From DATLGB01 sp963740765 (GTDB lineage Bacteria > Actinomycetota > Thermoleophilia > Solirubrobacterales > Solirubrobacteraceae), in contig CAVUFN010000017.1 of the NCBI GenBank assembly GCA_963740765.1, positions 62,001-126,000 of the forward strand: a DNA stretch of 64,000 bases. The letters are read 5' to 3'. Shown in pieces: positions 19,831-29,220 of the stretch (positions are counted from its first letter, which is position 1; each line of letters begins with the position of its first letter). Below the pieces are notes generated by a model. The model did not search any database, was not told where the DNA came from, and was given only the letters and a program-made list of their open reading frames with translations. Made by a program: the position numbers and the translations under genes.

Positions 19831-21423
19831 ATGAAGGTCCTGGTTGCAGAGAAGCTGGCCGACTCCGGCGTTGACGCGCTGCGCGAGCACTTCGACGTCG
19901 ACGTCGAGACGGGCTGGTCCCCCGAGGAGCTCGCCGATCACATCGGCGAGTACGACGGGTTGCTCATCCGCTCCGCGACGCAGGTCACCGCCGAGCTGAT
20001 CGCCCGCGCCGACAACCTCAAGGTCGTCGGCCGCGCGGGCATCGGGGTCGACAACGTGGACGTCGAGGCGGCCACCAAGCGCGGCATCGTCGTCGCCAAC
20101 GCGCCGCAGTCCAACATCGTCGCGGCCGCCGAGCACACGATGGCCCTGATGCTCGCCGTGGCGCGCAACATCCCGCGCGCCCACGCGTCCCTGACGAGCG
20201 GCAAGTGGGAGCGCTCCAAGCTCAGCGGTGCCGAGTTGTACGAGAAGACGCTCGGGATCCTCGGGTTCGGGCGCATCGGCCAGCTCGTGGCGGCTCGCGC
20301 CCGCGGGTTCGGCATGCGCGTCATGGCCTTCGACCCGTTCGTCAGCGAGGACCGCTATCGCGAGCTCGGCGTCGAGCGCGGCGACTCGATCGACGACGTC
20401 CTGGGCGCCGCCGACTTCCTCACCATCCACCTCCCGCGCACGCCGGAGACGCGAGGCTTCCTCAACGCCGAGAAGCTCGCCAAGTGCAAGGACGGCGTGG
20501 TCGTGCTGAACGTCGCTCGCGGCGAGCTGCTCGTCGACGAGGACCTGCAGGCGGCATTGGACTCCGGCAAGGTCGGCGGCGCCGGCCTCGACGTCTTCCA
20601 GCAGGAGCCGATCACCGAGCACCCGCTGTTCGCCTATCCGAACGTCGTCGTCACCCCGCATCTGGGCGCCTCGACCGCCGAGGCGCAGGACCGCGCCGGC
20701 GTGCAGACGGCCGAGCAGGTCGTCGCCGCGCTGACGGGCGGCGTGGTCTCCACCGCGGTCAACATCCCGGCGATCTCGGCCGAGGACCAGGAGCTGCTCG
20801 GCCCGTTCGTGCCGCTGTGCCGCAAGCTCGGCCAGCTGGCGATGGAGCTCGCCGGCGGCACGTCGGTGGAGACGATCGAGGCGGAGTACCTCGGTGTCAT
20901 CGCCGAGCGCGACACCCGCTTCATGACGCTCGCCGTGCTGATGGGTGCCCTGAGTGGACGCGTCGACGACGAGGTCAACCTCGTCAACGCCCCGAGCCTC
21001 GCCGCCGAGCGCGGCATCGACGTCCGCGAGACACGCCAGCCTTCGGCCCGCGACTTCACCGACCTCGTGCGGGTCACCGTGCGGTCGGGCGACGGCGCCG
21101 TGCGCGTCGTCGGCACCCTGGTCGGCCACCGCTACCGCCCGCATCTGCTCGAAGCCTGGGGCGCGCGCTTCAACCTCCAGCTCGAAGACCACATCGCGCT
21201 GTTCCGCAACTCCGACGTGCCGGGCATGATCGGCCAGGTCGGGACGCTGCTCGGCGAGCGCGGCGTGAACATCGCGCAGATGGTCGTCGGGCGCCCCGAG
21301 GGCCACTCGGACGCGTCAGCCGTGATGGTGCTGACGACGGACGCGGCGATCTCCCGTGACGTGCTCGACGAGGTCGTCGCGCTCGACGGGTTCGTCGACG
21401 GCCGCGCCGTCTCGCTCGCCTGA
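19831..21423 (+). CDS. serA: D-3-phosphoglycerate dehydrogenase with ASB and ACT domains
   Basis: NAD-dependent first enzyme of serine synthesis. The 530-residue length and layout are those of the long actinobacterial SerA. The catalytic domain has LLIRSATQVT, the NAD motif GILGFGRIGQLVAARARGFG, the Arg in NVARGELLVDEDL, and the His in VVVTPHLGASTAEAQ. An allosteric substrate-binding domain follows from about residue 320. A C-terminal ACT domain begins near residue 455 (LFRNSDVPGMIGQVGTLLGERGVNIAQM), probably the serine feedback site. It pairs functionally with serC about 7 kb upstream. It is next to ilvC, with only a possible micro-ORF between. Confidence 0.96.
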   Translation: MKVLVAEKLADSGVDALREHFDVDVETGWSPEELADHIGEYDGLLIRSATQVTAELIARADNLKVVGRAGIGVDNVDVEAATKRGIVVANAPQSNIVAAAEHTMALMLAVARNIPRAHASLTSGKWERSKLSGAELYEKTLGILGFGRIGQLVAARARGFGMRVMAFDPFVSEDRYRELGVERGDSIDDVLGAADFLTIHLPRTPETRGFLNAEKLAKCKDGVVVLNVARGELLVDEDLQAALDSGKVGGAGLDVFQQEPITEHPLFAYPNVVVTPHLGASTAEAQDRAGVQTAEQVVAALTGGVVSTAVNIPAISAEDQELLGPFVPLCRKLGQLAMELAGGTSVETIEAEYLGVIAERDTRFMTLAVLMGALSGRVDDEVNLVNAPSLAAERGIDVRETRQPSARDFTDLVRVTVRSGDGAVRVVGTLVGHRYRPHLLEAWGARFNLQLEDHIALFRNSDVPGMIGQVGTLLGERGVNIAQMVVGRPEGHSDASAVMVLTTDAAISRDVLDEVVALDGFVDGRAVSLA

Positions 21424-21460
21424 GCTTGCGTTCGCGCGCCCAAGCTGGTTGGGTCGAGCG

Positions 21461-22372
21461 ATGCGCGCCCACCGAAGGCTCGTCGGACTGCTCCTCGCTA
21501 CCGCGTGCCTGGCCGCTCCGGGCGCGGCCGGGGCGGCCACGCTGAGCTTCAGCGGCGCCATCTCACCGTCGGACCCCACGGCCAGTGCCGGCGCGTACAG
21601 CTCGCCGACCTCCACCTGCGGCGGGGTCTCGCCGGCCACGTTCGGTGCCCCGAGCTACGACGCGTACGCGCTCCGCAACACCGGCGCCGCCGATTGCGTC
21701 ACGGTGCGGTCCTCCGTGCCGGTCTGCGGGGAACCCCTGGCGCCGACCACCTACCTCGGTACGTTCGCCCCGAAGGATGCGGGCACCGGCTTCGTCGGCG
21801 CCAACGAGGGTCTCGGCTGCAGCCAAGACAGTTCCCATGTGGCCGCCATCGCGGCCGGCCGCACCCTCGTAGTCGCCGTGCACAGCGTGGACGTGGCCAC
21901 CACCACGACCGACTACACGCTCGACGTCACCGGCGCCTCGCTCGCGCCTGCCAACGCCGTCAACGTGACGGGTGGTGGGCTGCCGAAGGGCAACACGCTG
22001 AACCTGAATGCGAGCAGCCTGAAGGACGGCAGCGCGCCGGAAGGGACGGTGTCGGTGTCCTCGACAGGCGGGCAGTCGTATTCGGGCCCGGTGCTGTGCC
22101 TGCGCGTCGACGGCGACCGGTCGTCGGTGATCATGCGGATCACGGGCGGCAACGCGCCGGCGAAGTACACGCACGCCGCGTTCTGGCTGGAGGAGTCGCC
22201 GACCACCAGCGGCGGGCAGCGCAACTCGCTGCTGACGGAGGCACGGCTGTCGCGTCTGTACGGCAGCGTGTGCCCGGATCCGAATGCCCCCGTCGGCGGG
22301 TCGTTCAACCCGATGACGGCCGGGTACGCGAGCGTGATCGACACGCCCGCTGCCGTCGATCCGCCTGCCTGA
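21461..22372 (+). CDS. Secreted protein of unknown function
   Basis: A 303-residue exported protein. ATG at 21461 begins a signal peptide (MRAHRRLVGLLLATACLA...) with cleavage near AGA-ATLSF. The mature part is Gly/Ser/Thr/Ala-rich with three or four spaced Cys residues (STCGG, ADCVTVR, VPVCG, LGCSQD, LCLRVD). The first half (about 30-165) resembles a beta-sandwich pre-peptidase C-type fold by its strand pattern (YDAYALRNTGAADCVTV ... TTTTDYTLDVTG). I recognise no catalytic motif. It stands alone between serA and a TIM-barrel gene, 37 nt after serA. Confidence 0.7.
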   Translation: MRAHRRLVGLLLATACLAAPGAAGAATLSFSGAISPSDPTASAGAYSSPTSTCGGVSPATFGAPSYDAYALRNTGAADCVTVRSSVPVCGEPLAPTTYLGTFAPKDAGTGFVGANEGLGCSQDSSHVAAIAAGRTLVVAVHSVDVATTTTDYTLDVTGASLAPANAVNVTGGGLPKGNTLNLNASSLKDGSAPEGTVSVSSTGGQSYSGPVLCLRVDGDRSSVIMRITGGNAPAKYTHAAFWLEESPTTSGGQRNSLLTEARLSRLYGSVCPDPNAPVGGSFNPMTAGYASVIDTPAAVDPPA

Positions 22373-22439
22373 TCCCTTTCCCGCTGGGTGCGGGGAGGGT
22401 CGCCGTTCCGTCCGGGCGCCGGGATAGGTTCGGACCCTG

Positions 22440-23150
22440 ATGATTCGCCAGCATCATCCGATGGGCCTCTCGACCGGCGTCGCCGGCCGCGGGGACGACT
22501 GGCCGGCGCTCGTGCGCGCGGCCTGCAAGCTGTCCACCCACGCGGTCGAGCTGGCGGCGCACGACGCGGCTGAGCTCGACGGGCTCGTCCGCTACCTGGC
22601 CGACCGCCCGCGGCTCCCGTTCCGGCACGTGTCGGTGCACACGCCGATCAAGGGCACGCCACTGGGCTCGGACGCGGAGCGGGTGGAGGCGCTCCTGGCG
22701 CTGCCGCTCGACGTGCGGACGCTGATCGCCCATCCCGACCTCGTCGAGGACCCGGCGCCGTGGCGCGCGCTGGGGCGGCGCATCGTGTTCGAGAACATGG
22801 ACGATCGCAAGGACGCCGGTCGCACCGCTGCGGAGCTGGCGCCGCTGTTCGCCGAGCTCCCTGAGGCGGGCTTCTGCCTCGACGTCGCGCACGCCCACAC
22901 GATCGACCCGTCGATGTCCGTGGCCGGCGAGTTGCTGGACCGGTTCCGCGGCCGCCTGCGCGAGGTGCACCTGTCCTCGATCCGCAACGGCGCGCACACG
23001 ACGCTGACGCTGGAGGACGAGGCGCTCTTCGCCCCGGCGCTGGCCCGCTGCCGCGACGTGCCGTGGATCCTCGAGGCGGCACCGCCGTCGCGCTGGTCCG
23101 TCCGCGCGCCGCTGCCCATGCGGTCCGTCGGCGAACGCCTGGCCGCCTGA
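22440..23150 (+). CDS. Sugar isomerase/AP-endonuclease-2-like TIM-barrel protein
   Basis: A 236-residue cytoplasmic protein with the metal-binding pattern of the xylose-isomerase-like TIM-barrel superfamily. The pattern is IVFENMDDRKD (Glu), FCLDVAHAHTID (Asp and His), REVHLSSIRNGAH (His) and WILEAAPP (Glu). Similar small proteins include sugar-phosphate isomerases/epimerases and endonuclease IV relatives. No motif lets me name the substrate. ATG at 22440 is used; a second Met (HHPMGLSTG) lies at residue 8. Neighbours give no functional hint: a secreted protein upstream and gene fragments downstream. Confidence 0.7.
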   Translation: MIRQHHPMGLSTGVAGRGDDWPALVRAACKLSTHAVELAAHDAAELDGLVRYLADRPRLPFRHVSVHTPIKGTPLGSDAERVEALLALPLDVRTLIAHPDLVEDPAPWRALGRRIVFENMDDRKDAGRTAAELAPLFAELPEAGFCLDVAHAHTIDPSMSVAGELLDRFRGRLREVHLSSIRNGAHTTLTLEDEALFAPALARCRDVPWILEAAPPSRWSVRAPLPMRSVGERLAA

Positions 23151-23193
23151 GGCGCCGTCACCGGGGCTGCAGCGCCAGGGCGGCAAGCAGGAG

Positions 23194-23337
23194 ATGGACT
23201 CCAGCCAGAGCTACGAGTACCACGCCGGCCCGATCAAGGTCAAGGCGCGCGGCGTCTGCGTGCGCTGGGGCCGCGGCATCACCGTCGGCACCTACTCCGC
23301 CGGCTTCGACACCGCCTACGAGCACTGCGGGAACTAG
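23194..23337 (+). pseudogene. Orphan C-terminal fragment of a secreted-type protein
   Basis: A 47-codon frame starting at an ATG at 23194 ends with the motif pattern KARGVCVRWGRGITVG...YEHCGN. Paired Cys and an EHCG-type ending resemble the C-terminal part of small exported proteins I associate with this group of actinobacteria. There is no signal peptide, no SD, and the frame upstream is open only as a non-native reading through the TIM-barrel gene. The likeliest explanation is a remnant left by a deletion or rearrangement. A genuine micro-protein is possible but less likely. Confidence 0.35.
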
Positions 23338-23369
23338 AACCCCGGCGCGCCGTGTGGGACGCTCCCGGT

Positions 23370-24156
23370 ATGAGCGAGCTCACTGAGCGGAATCGCAAGA
23401 TCTGGTCGGCCGGCAACTGGGATCGTGTCGCCGACCTCGTGGACATGGCCGGCCCGCTGCTGCTCGACGCCGTCGGGGACGTCGACGGGCTGCGCGTGCT
23501 CGACGTGGGCACCGGGAGCGGCGGCAGCGTCGCGATCCCGGCCGCCCGGCGCGGTGCGCGCGTCACCGGCCTCGACGTCACCGACGCCTGGTTCGAAGCG
23601 GGCCGGCGCCGCGCGTCCGGGGCCGGTGTCGAGGTCGACTGGGTCGCCGGCGACGCCATGGACATGCCGTTACCGGATGGCAGCTTCGACCGGGTGCTGT
23701 CCACCTTCGGCCACATGTTCGCCCCCGACCATGCCCGCACGGCTGCGGAGATGGCCCGGGTGTGCGCCCCGGACGGCGTCATGGCCTTTGCCACCTGGCG
23801 GGCGACCGGTTGGCCGGGCGACATGTTCCGGACGATCGGGGGTCACATGCCCCCGCCACCGGCGGGCGTCCAGTCGCCGCTGTCGTGGGGCGACCCCGAC
23901 TACGTCCGCGGGCTGCTCGAGCCGCTCGGCTTCAGCCCGGAGTTCGCCGAGGCGACCCTGTGGATGCCGGTCACCGACGCCGACACGCTGTGGGACATGC
24001 CTTCCGGCACGACTTCGGCCCGCTCGTCACCGCCCGGAACGGTGCTCGGGGACGGCTGGGGGGCGCTGGAGACCGACATGCGGGCCGTCGCCGAGCGCCA
24101 ACGTGTCTGCCGACGGCGTGCGCGGCGACTACCTGGTCACGATCGCCCGGCGCTGA
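23370..24156 (+). pseudogene. SAM-dependent methyltransferase with a frameshifted C-terminus
   Basis: The first 210 codons are intact: MSELTERNRKIWSAGNWD, motif I VLDVGTGSGGS, GLDVTDAWFE, LPDGSFDRVLSTFGHMFAPDH, and MARVCAPDGVMAFATW. The end is then broken. After ATG at 23997 the family-like FRHDFGPLVTARN continues in another frame from 24002. VLGDGWGALETDMRAVAER returns to the original frame after 24041. NVSADGVRGDYLVTIARR is in the third frame after 24099 and ends at a TGA at 24154-24156. Without correction, the original frame runs to 24212 and overlaps the next gene with a Cys/Arg-rich tail. Three indels in about 100 nt suggest real decay or a local sequencing problem. Confidence 0.65.
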
Positions 24157-24196
24157 CGGGTCGTCAGATCGACGCGCGAAGTACGTTGTGTGACGC

Positions 24197-27100
24197 ATGG
24201 CCGAGACGGTGACGTGCGGGGGTTGCGGGGCTGACGTCCCGGCAGGCGCGAGGTTCTGCATGGAGTGCGGCACGCCGCAGGCGCTGGCCTGCCCGACGTG
24301 CAGCGCGCCTGTCACCGCGGGCCAGAAGTTCTGCATGGAGTGCGGCACGCCTCTCACAGCGTCCGCTCCGAGCAGCGCAACGAGCCACGCGGAGCTCCGC
24401 CTGGTCACGGTGCTCTTCGCGGACCTCGTGTCCTTCACGGCACTGTCCGAGCACCGTGATCCCGAGGTCGTCCGGGACATGCTCGAGCGCTACTTCGAGC
24501 GCTGCCGCACCATCATCGGCCGCTACGGCGGCACGGTCGAGAAGTTCATCGGTGACGCCGTGATGGCGGTGTGGGGCTCGCCCGTGGCCCGTGAGGACGA
24601 CGCCGAGCGCGCCGTCCGGGCGGGCCTGGAGCTGGTCGCCATGGTCAAGGCGCTGGGGGAGGAGATCGGCATGCCCGACCTCCGCGTCCGCGCCGGGCTG
24701 CTCACGGGGGAGACGGCGGTCAATGTCGCGGCCGAACACGAGGGCATGGTCATCGGCGACGCGGTCAACACCGCCAGTCGCATCCAGTCGCTCGCCGAGC
24801 CCGGGACGGTGTGCGTCGACGACGGCACCCGGCGCGCGACGGAGTCGGCGATCGCCTACGAGGACGCCGGCACGCACACCGTCAAGGGCCGCGACCAGCC
24901 CGTCCGCGTCTGGAAGGCGCTGCGTGTCATCGCGGGCCTGGGCGGCGTGGGTCGTAGCACCGGCCTCGAGGCGCCCTTCGTCGGGCGGGCGGCGGAGCTG
25001 CAGGCGATCATCGCTGCGGGCGACCGCGTCACGAACGGGAAGCGCGCTGAGCTCGTCACGGTCGTGGGCGACGCCGGCATGGGCAAGTCGCGCCTGGCCT
25101 GGGAGTTCGAGAAGCACGTCGACGGGATCGCCGACGGCGTCTTCTGGCATCGCGGCCGCTGCATCTCCTACGGCGAGGGCGTCTCCTTCTGGGCGCTGGC
25201 CGAGATCGTCCGTGCCCGCGCCGGGATCGCCGAGAACGAGCCGGCCGCGTCGGCGCGGGACAAGCTGCGGGAGACCGTCGAGCGCTACGTCACCGACGAG
25301 CGCGAGCGGCGCCTGGTGCGGCCGCGGCTCGAGCACCTGCTCGGCCTGGCCGACGGCAGCTCCGACGCCGGCGACCTGTTCAGCGGCTGGCGGCTGTTCT
25401 TCGAGCGCCTCGCCGACGCCGAGCCGGTCGTCATGGTCTTCGAGGATCTGCAGTGGGCGGACGGCGGGCTGCTCGAGTTCATCGACCACCTGGTCGAATG
25501 GGGCTCCGAGTCGCCGATCCTGGTGCTCGCGCTCGGGCGTCCCGAGGTGCTCGGCCGCCGGCCCGGATGGGAGCCGCACGTCCACCGCCTCGCACCGCTC
25601 GACGACGCCGCGATGGGCGACCTGCTGGCCGGCCTCGTCCCGGGCCTGCCCGACCGGGCGGTCGCCGAGATCCGCGAGCGCGCCGAGGGCATCCCGCTCT
25701 ACGCCGTGGAGACGGTGCGGATGATGCTCGACCGCGGCGTGCTCGAACAGCAGGGCGAGGTCTACGTCGTGACCGGCGACATCGAGGACGTCAAGGTCCC
25801 GGAGACGCTGCACGCCCTCGTGGCGTCGCGACTCGACGACCTGACCGGGGCCGAGCGGCGCGTGGTCCAGGACGGCTCGGTCCTCGGCGCGACCTTCACG
25901 CGCGACGCCGTCCTCGCGCTCAGCGACACACCGCAGCGCGAGCTGCAGGGCGCGCTGGACAGCCTGGTGGCCAAGCAGATCCTCGAAGTCGAAGACGACC
26001 CGCTGTCCCCCGAGCAGGGCCAGTACCGCTTCGTGCAGGAGCTGATCCGTACGGTCGCTTACAGCTCGCTCGGCCGCCGCGACCGCAAGTCACGCCACCT
26101 CCGCGTCGCCGAGTACCTCGCCGGCGCCTGGCGCGACGGCGCCGAGGACTACGCCGAGGTCCTCGCCACCCACTACGCCGAGGCGGTCAAGGCCGAGCCG
26201 GACGCAGCCGACGCCCCGCAGCTGCGCGCCCGCGCGCGCGACACCCTCACCGAGGCCGGGCGGCGGGCGATGTCCTTCGGCCTCGGCCACGAGGCGCGAG
26301 GCTGGTTCGAGCGGGCGGCCGAGATGGCCGAGGTGGCGTCGGAGCGCGCGGTCCTGCTCGATCGTGCGGGGCGGGGCGCAGTGCTGGCCGGCGACGAGGA
26401 CGCGAACGAGCTGCTCGAACGCGCCGCTGCGTTGCACGAAGAGGCGGGGGATCCGCGGGCGGCGGCCGTCAGCCTCGGGCACCTCGGCGCGCACTTCGTC
26501 CATGTCGGCAACACCGCCGAGGGCATCCGCATCCTGCGCGAGGTGCTTGCGACCCTGGGGACCGAGGAGGTCGACGGCGACGTCGCGTTCGCCGCCGGCG
26601 AGCTGGCGCGGCTGCTGATGATCGAGGGCGACGCGGCCGCCGGCCTCGAGCACATCGACACGGCGCTGGTGTACGCCGAACGAACCCGGGCGCTCGGTCC
26701 GCTGGCCGACGCTCTCGTGACACGAGGCACGCTGCTGGACATGCTCGGGCGCTGCCAGGAGGGCCTGGCCCTGATCCAGCACGGGCTGCGGATGGGCGAG
26801 GAGGCCAACCCGCGCGCGGTGATCCGCGCCTACAACAACCTGGTCGAGCTCCTGGTCCGCGGCGCGCAGTACGAGGAGGCCCTTTCCGTCGGCGGCAAGG
26901 GCGTGGACTACGCCGAGCTGATCGGCGATCGGCCGCTGGCGGCGATGATGCGCGTCAACCTCGTCCGGGCGCTGGTCGCGGTGGGTCGGTGGGATGAGGC
27001 CGTCGGCGTGCTCGCCGCGGTCACGTCCCCATACGAGTCCCTTGCCTGCTCCAACCTGATGACCGTTCACGTCGCTCGCGGCGACGAGCCGGCGGCGCGG

Positions 27101-27622
27101 TCGGCGCACACAGCGCTCGACCGCGATGACATGTCGGACGTCGACGTCCGGGCGGAGCTGGCCACCGGTCGCGCCGTCCTCGCCCTCAACGACGGCGACG
27201 CCGAGCGCGCGTTGGACATCGTGCGCGAACCCGCCGAGATCGTCCTCGACCTCGCGCTCCCGCTCGGGCCGGTCTACGTCCTGCTCGACGCGAGCATCGC
27301 CGCCGGACGGCCGGAGGAGGGTGAGGCGATGATCGCCAAGGTTCTCGGGACCGGAGCGATCTTCGCCTCCGACGAGCTCAGCGGACGCATCGCGGCGTTC
27401 CACGGCCGTGTGGCCCTCGCCCGCGGTGACCGCGACGCGGCGGAGGTCGAGCTCGAGCGTGCGGTCGACCGGCTGCGCGCGGCGGGCACGCGCTTCGAGC
27501 TGGCGAAGGGGCTCAATGACTTGGGCGCGCTGCGGGCCGACCCGGCGGCGATCGGCGAGGCGCAGGCGATCTTCGCGGAGCTCGGCGTGGCCGCGCGCCT
27601 GTCCGATCCGCTTCCCGCGTAG
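24197..27622 (+). CDS. Zinc ribbon-adenylate cyclase-AAA ATPase-TPR signalling protein
   Basis: A 1,141-residue cytoplasmic multidomain protein. Residues 7-53 form a double zinc ribbon with paired CxxC motifs (CGGCG, CMECG, CPTC, CMECG). A class III nucleotidyl cyclase domain follows (about 66-240), with metal Asp residues in LFADLVSF (D76) and EKFIGDAVMAVWG and the GDAVNTASRIQ segment. Next is an AAA_16-type ATPase (about 258-640) with Walker A GDAGMGKSRL and Walker B VVMVFEDLQWADGG. The rest is TPR-like helical repeat. Such proteins are expected to make cAMP in response to an unknown input. The cyclase residues look intact. A nucleotidyltransferase-like gene starts 10 nt after it, so they may form one unit. 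Confidence 0.88.
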   Translation: MAETVTCGGCGADVPAGARFCMECGTPQALACPTCSAPVTAGQKFCMECGTPLTASAPSSATSHAELRLVTVLFADLVSFTALSEHRDPEVVRDMLERYFERCRTIIGRYGGTVEKFIGDAVMAVWGSPVAREDDAERAVRAGLELVAMVKALGEEIGMPDLRVRAGLLTGETAVNVAAEHEGMVIGDAVNTASRIQSLAEPGTVCVDDGTRRATESAIAYEDAGTHTVKGRDQPVRVWKALRVIAGLGGVGRSTGLEAPFVGRAAELQAIIAAGDRVTNGKRAELVTVVGDAGMGKSRLAWEFEKHVDGIADGVFWHRGRCISYGEGVSFWALAEIVRARAGIAENEPAASARDKLRETVERYVTDERERRLVRPRLEHLLGLADGSSDAGDLFSGWRLFFERLADAEPVVMVFEDLQWADGGLLEFIDHLVEWGSESPILVLALGRPEVLGRRPGWEPHVHRLAPLDDAAMGDLLAGLVPGLPDRAVAEIRERAEGIPLYAVETVRMMLDRGVLEQQGEVYVVTGDIEDVKVPETLHALVASRLDDLTGAERRVVQDGSVLGATFTRDAVLALSDTPQRELQGALDSLVAKQILEVEDDPLSPEQGQYRFVQELIRTVAYSSLGRRDRKSRHLRVAEYLAGAWRDGAEDYAEVLATHYAEAVKAEPDAADAPQLRARARDTLTEAGRRAMSFGLGHEARGWFERAAEMAEVASERAVLLDRAGRGAVLAGDEDANELLERAAALHEEAGDPRAAAVSLGHLGAHFVHVGNTAEGIRILREVLATLGTEEVDGDVAFAAGELARLLMIEGDAAAGLEHIDTALVYAERTRALGPLADALVTRGTLLDMLGRCQEGLALIQHGLRMGEEANPRAVIRAYNNLVELLVRGAQYEEALSVGGKGVDYAELIGDRPLAAMMRVNLVRALVAVGRWDEAVGVLAAVTSPYESLACSNLMTVHVARGDEPAARSAHTALDRDDMSDVDVRAELATGRAVLALNDGDAERALDIVREPAEIVLDLALPLGPVYVLLDASIAAGRPEEGEAMIAKVLGTGAIFASDELSGRIAAFHGRVALARGDRDAAEVELERAVDRLRAAGTRFELAKGLNDLGALRADPAAIGEAQAIFAELGVAARLSDPLPA

Positions 27623-27632
27623 CCTTCGCGCC

Positions 27633-28613
27633 GTGTCGGTCGCGGCCCTCGCCGAGCGGACGGGTGAGGAATTCGCCACGATCCGGCGCGCCCGCGAGCG
27701 CACGGCCGCCGGCCTGGCCGAGCGGCGGTCGCGGCTGGAGGGCATCGTCCTCGACCCCGACGCCGCCGTCGTCCTGCTCGGGTCGTGGGGCCGGCACGAG
27801 GTCACCAGCGCCTCCGACGATGACGCGATCGTCCTGTTCTGCGGCGAGCGCCGCGACGGCGCGCGGCCCGAGCCGGGCGTCGTCGCCAACCTGTTCGGCG
27901 GCCCCGCCCCCGGTCCGGAGGGGCTGTTCGGCGCGACGGCCTGGCTGGGGGACCTCACGGACCGGATCGGGCTCGAGGACGACACCAACACGAACCTGAC
28001 GCGGCGGATGCTGTTCCTGCTCGAGTCCGTTCCCGTTGCGGGCGACACGGCCTTCGCCGCCGCCCGCGACACGCTGCTGGGCACCTACCTGGCCGCCAAC
28101 GAGCGCGACTACCGGCCGCCGCGCTTCCTGCTCAACGATCTCGTCCGGTACTGGCGCACGATCGCCGTCGACTTCGAGGGCAAGCACCGCGCCCGCTCGG
28201 GCGGAGGATGGGGTCTGCGTCACGCCAAGCTGCGCTTCAGCCGCAAGGTGCTGTTCGCGGGCGGGCTGCTGCCCGCGCTCGAGTGCCACTCGTTGCCGGC
28301 CTCCGACATGCCGGCGCTGCTGGCCGAGCGGTTGGCGCAGCCGCCGCTGGACCGGCTCGCCGGGGCCTTCCTCGCCCACGGAATGCCGGACGCCGGTGCA
28401 CGCGCGCTGAACGCCTACGCGCAGTTCCTCGACCTCCTCGACGACGCCGATGCGCGCCGCGAGCTGGCCGCGCTCACCGAGGCGGCGGCGGACCGGTCGG
28501 AGCGCTACCAGCGCGTCCGCGAGCTCGGCGACGAGCTGCAGGCCGCGCTGCTGGCCCTGCTCTTCGAGACGCCCGACCTCGAGCGGCTCGTCCGCGACTA
28601 CCTGATCTTCTAG
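27633..28613 (+). CDS. Nucleotidyltransferase-fold protein (DUF294-like)
   Basis: A 326-residue protein from GTG at 27633. Near residue 47 it has LLGSWGRHEVTSASDDDAIVLF, the G-S...(S/D)D-x-D signature of the nucleotidyltransferase-beta superfamily, including the Asp pair that binds metal. The rest is mostly helical, with an RFLLNDLVRYWRTIAVDFEGKH stretch similar to what I know from putative DUF294/GlnD-like nucleotidyltransferases. The acceptor is unknown. It follows the cyclase protein after 10 nt and ends in a CTAG stop overlap with the convergent GST gene. A regulatory or nucleotide-second-messenger role is only suggested by position. Confidence 0.6.
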   Translation: MSVAALAERTGEEFATIRRARERTAAGLAERRSRLEGIVLDPDAAVVLLGSWGRHEVTSASDDDAIVLFCGERRDGARPEPGVVANLFGGPAPGPEGLFGATAWLGDLTDRIGLEDDTNTNLTRRMLFLLESVPVAGDTAFAAARDTLLGTYLAANERDYRPPRFLLNDLVRYWRTIAVDFEGKHRARSGGGWGLRHAKLRFSRKVLFAGGLLPALECHSLPASDMPALLAERLAQPPLDRLAGAFLAHGMPDAGARALNAYAQFLDLLDDADARRELAALTEAAADRSERYQRVRELGDELQAALLALLFETPDLERLVRDYLIF

Positions 28614-29200
28614 TCCTTGATCGTGATGTGCCCGGGCTGGGCGGCCACCCGCTCGAGCCACGCCTGCGTCGCCGGGCCGAGCACGAAGCCGCTGTCGGGT
28701 GCGTTGTGCGTGTACGCGAACAGCGCGATGTCGGCGATCGAGTAGCGGCCGCCGGCGAAGAACGGATGCGTGGCGAGGTGGTCCTCCATCGCCTCCAGCG
28801 CCGTCTGGCCGGCCGCGCGCAGCGGCGCGAGCGCGTCCTCCGTGAACGTCTCGGCCGCGTAGTGCATCCGGAAGCGCACGACGGCGACCTTCGGCTCGTG
28901 CTTGTACTGCTCGAAGAACATCCACTGCAGGACCTGCGCGCGCTCGTAGGCATCCGCGGGCAGGTAGTCGGTGCCGTCGGCGAGGTACCAGAGGATCGCG
29001 CCGGACTCGGCCAGCGGGCGGCCGTCGTCGAGGATCAGCGTCGGGACGGTCAGCGCGGGGTTCAAACCGCCCAGGATCCCCGGGCGGGCGGAGCGATCGA
29101 CGACGTCCAGCTCGCGCCGCTCCAGCGCGATGCCGAGCTGGGCGCACAGCAGCCGGACCTTGTAGCAGTTGCCCGAGATCGCCGAGTCGTAGAGGATCAC
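28610..29200 (-). CDS. Glutathione S-transferase family protein
   Basis: A 196-residue thioredoxin-fold/GST protein. The N-terminal half has ILYDSAISGNCYKVRLLCAQLG, NPALTVPTLILDDG (cis-Pro) and LAESGAILWYLAD. The C-terminal helical domain has the N-capping box YSIADIALFAYTH. GTG at 29200 is chosen because the protein then begins just before the first beta strand; the frame stays open upstream but reads through the leuA leader region. Actinobacteria mostly use mycothiol rather than glutathione, so the thiol substrate is uncertain. It is divergent from the leuA leader (36 nt between starts) and overlaps the upstream nucleotidyltransferase gene by 4 nt at the stops. Confidence 0.85.
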   Translation of the reverse strand: MILYDSAISGNCYKVRLLCAQLGIALERRELDVVDRSARPGILGGLNPALTVPTLILDDGRPLAESGAILWYLADGTDYLPADAYERAQVLQWMFFEQYKHEPKVAVVRFRMHYAAETFTEDALAPLRAAGQTALEAMEDHLATHPFFAGGRYSIADIALFAYTHNAPDSGFVLGPATQAWLERVAAQPGHITIKD

Positions 29201-29220
29201 GCGCGGCAGCCTACGCCGTG

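Noticed and set aside
29050..29070. GGTTCAAACC, tRNA T-loop-like sequence
   Set aside because: Lies inside the GST coding frame (GGLNPAL); no acceptor stem or anticodon arm around it.
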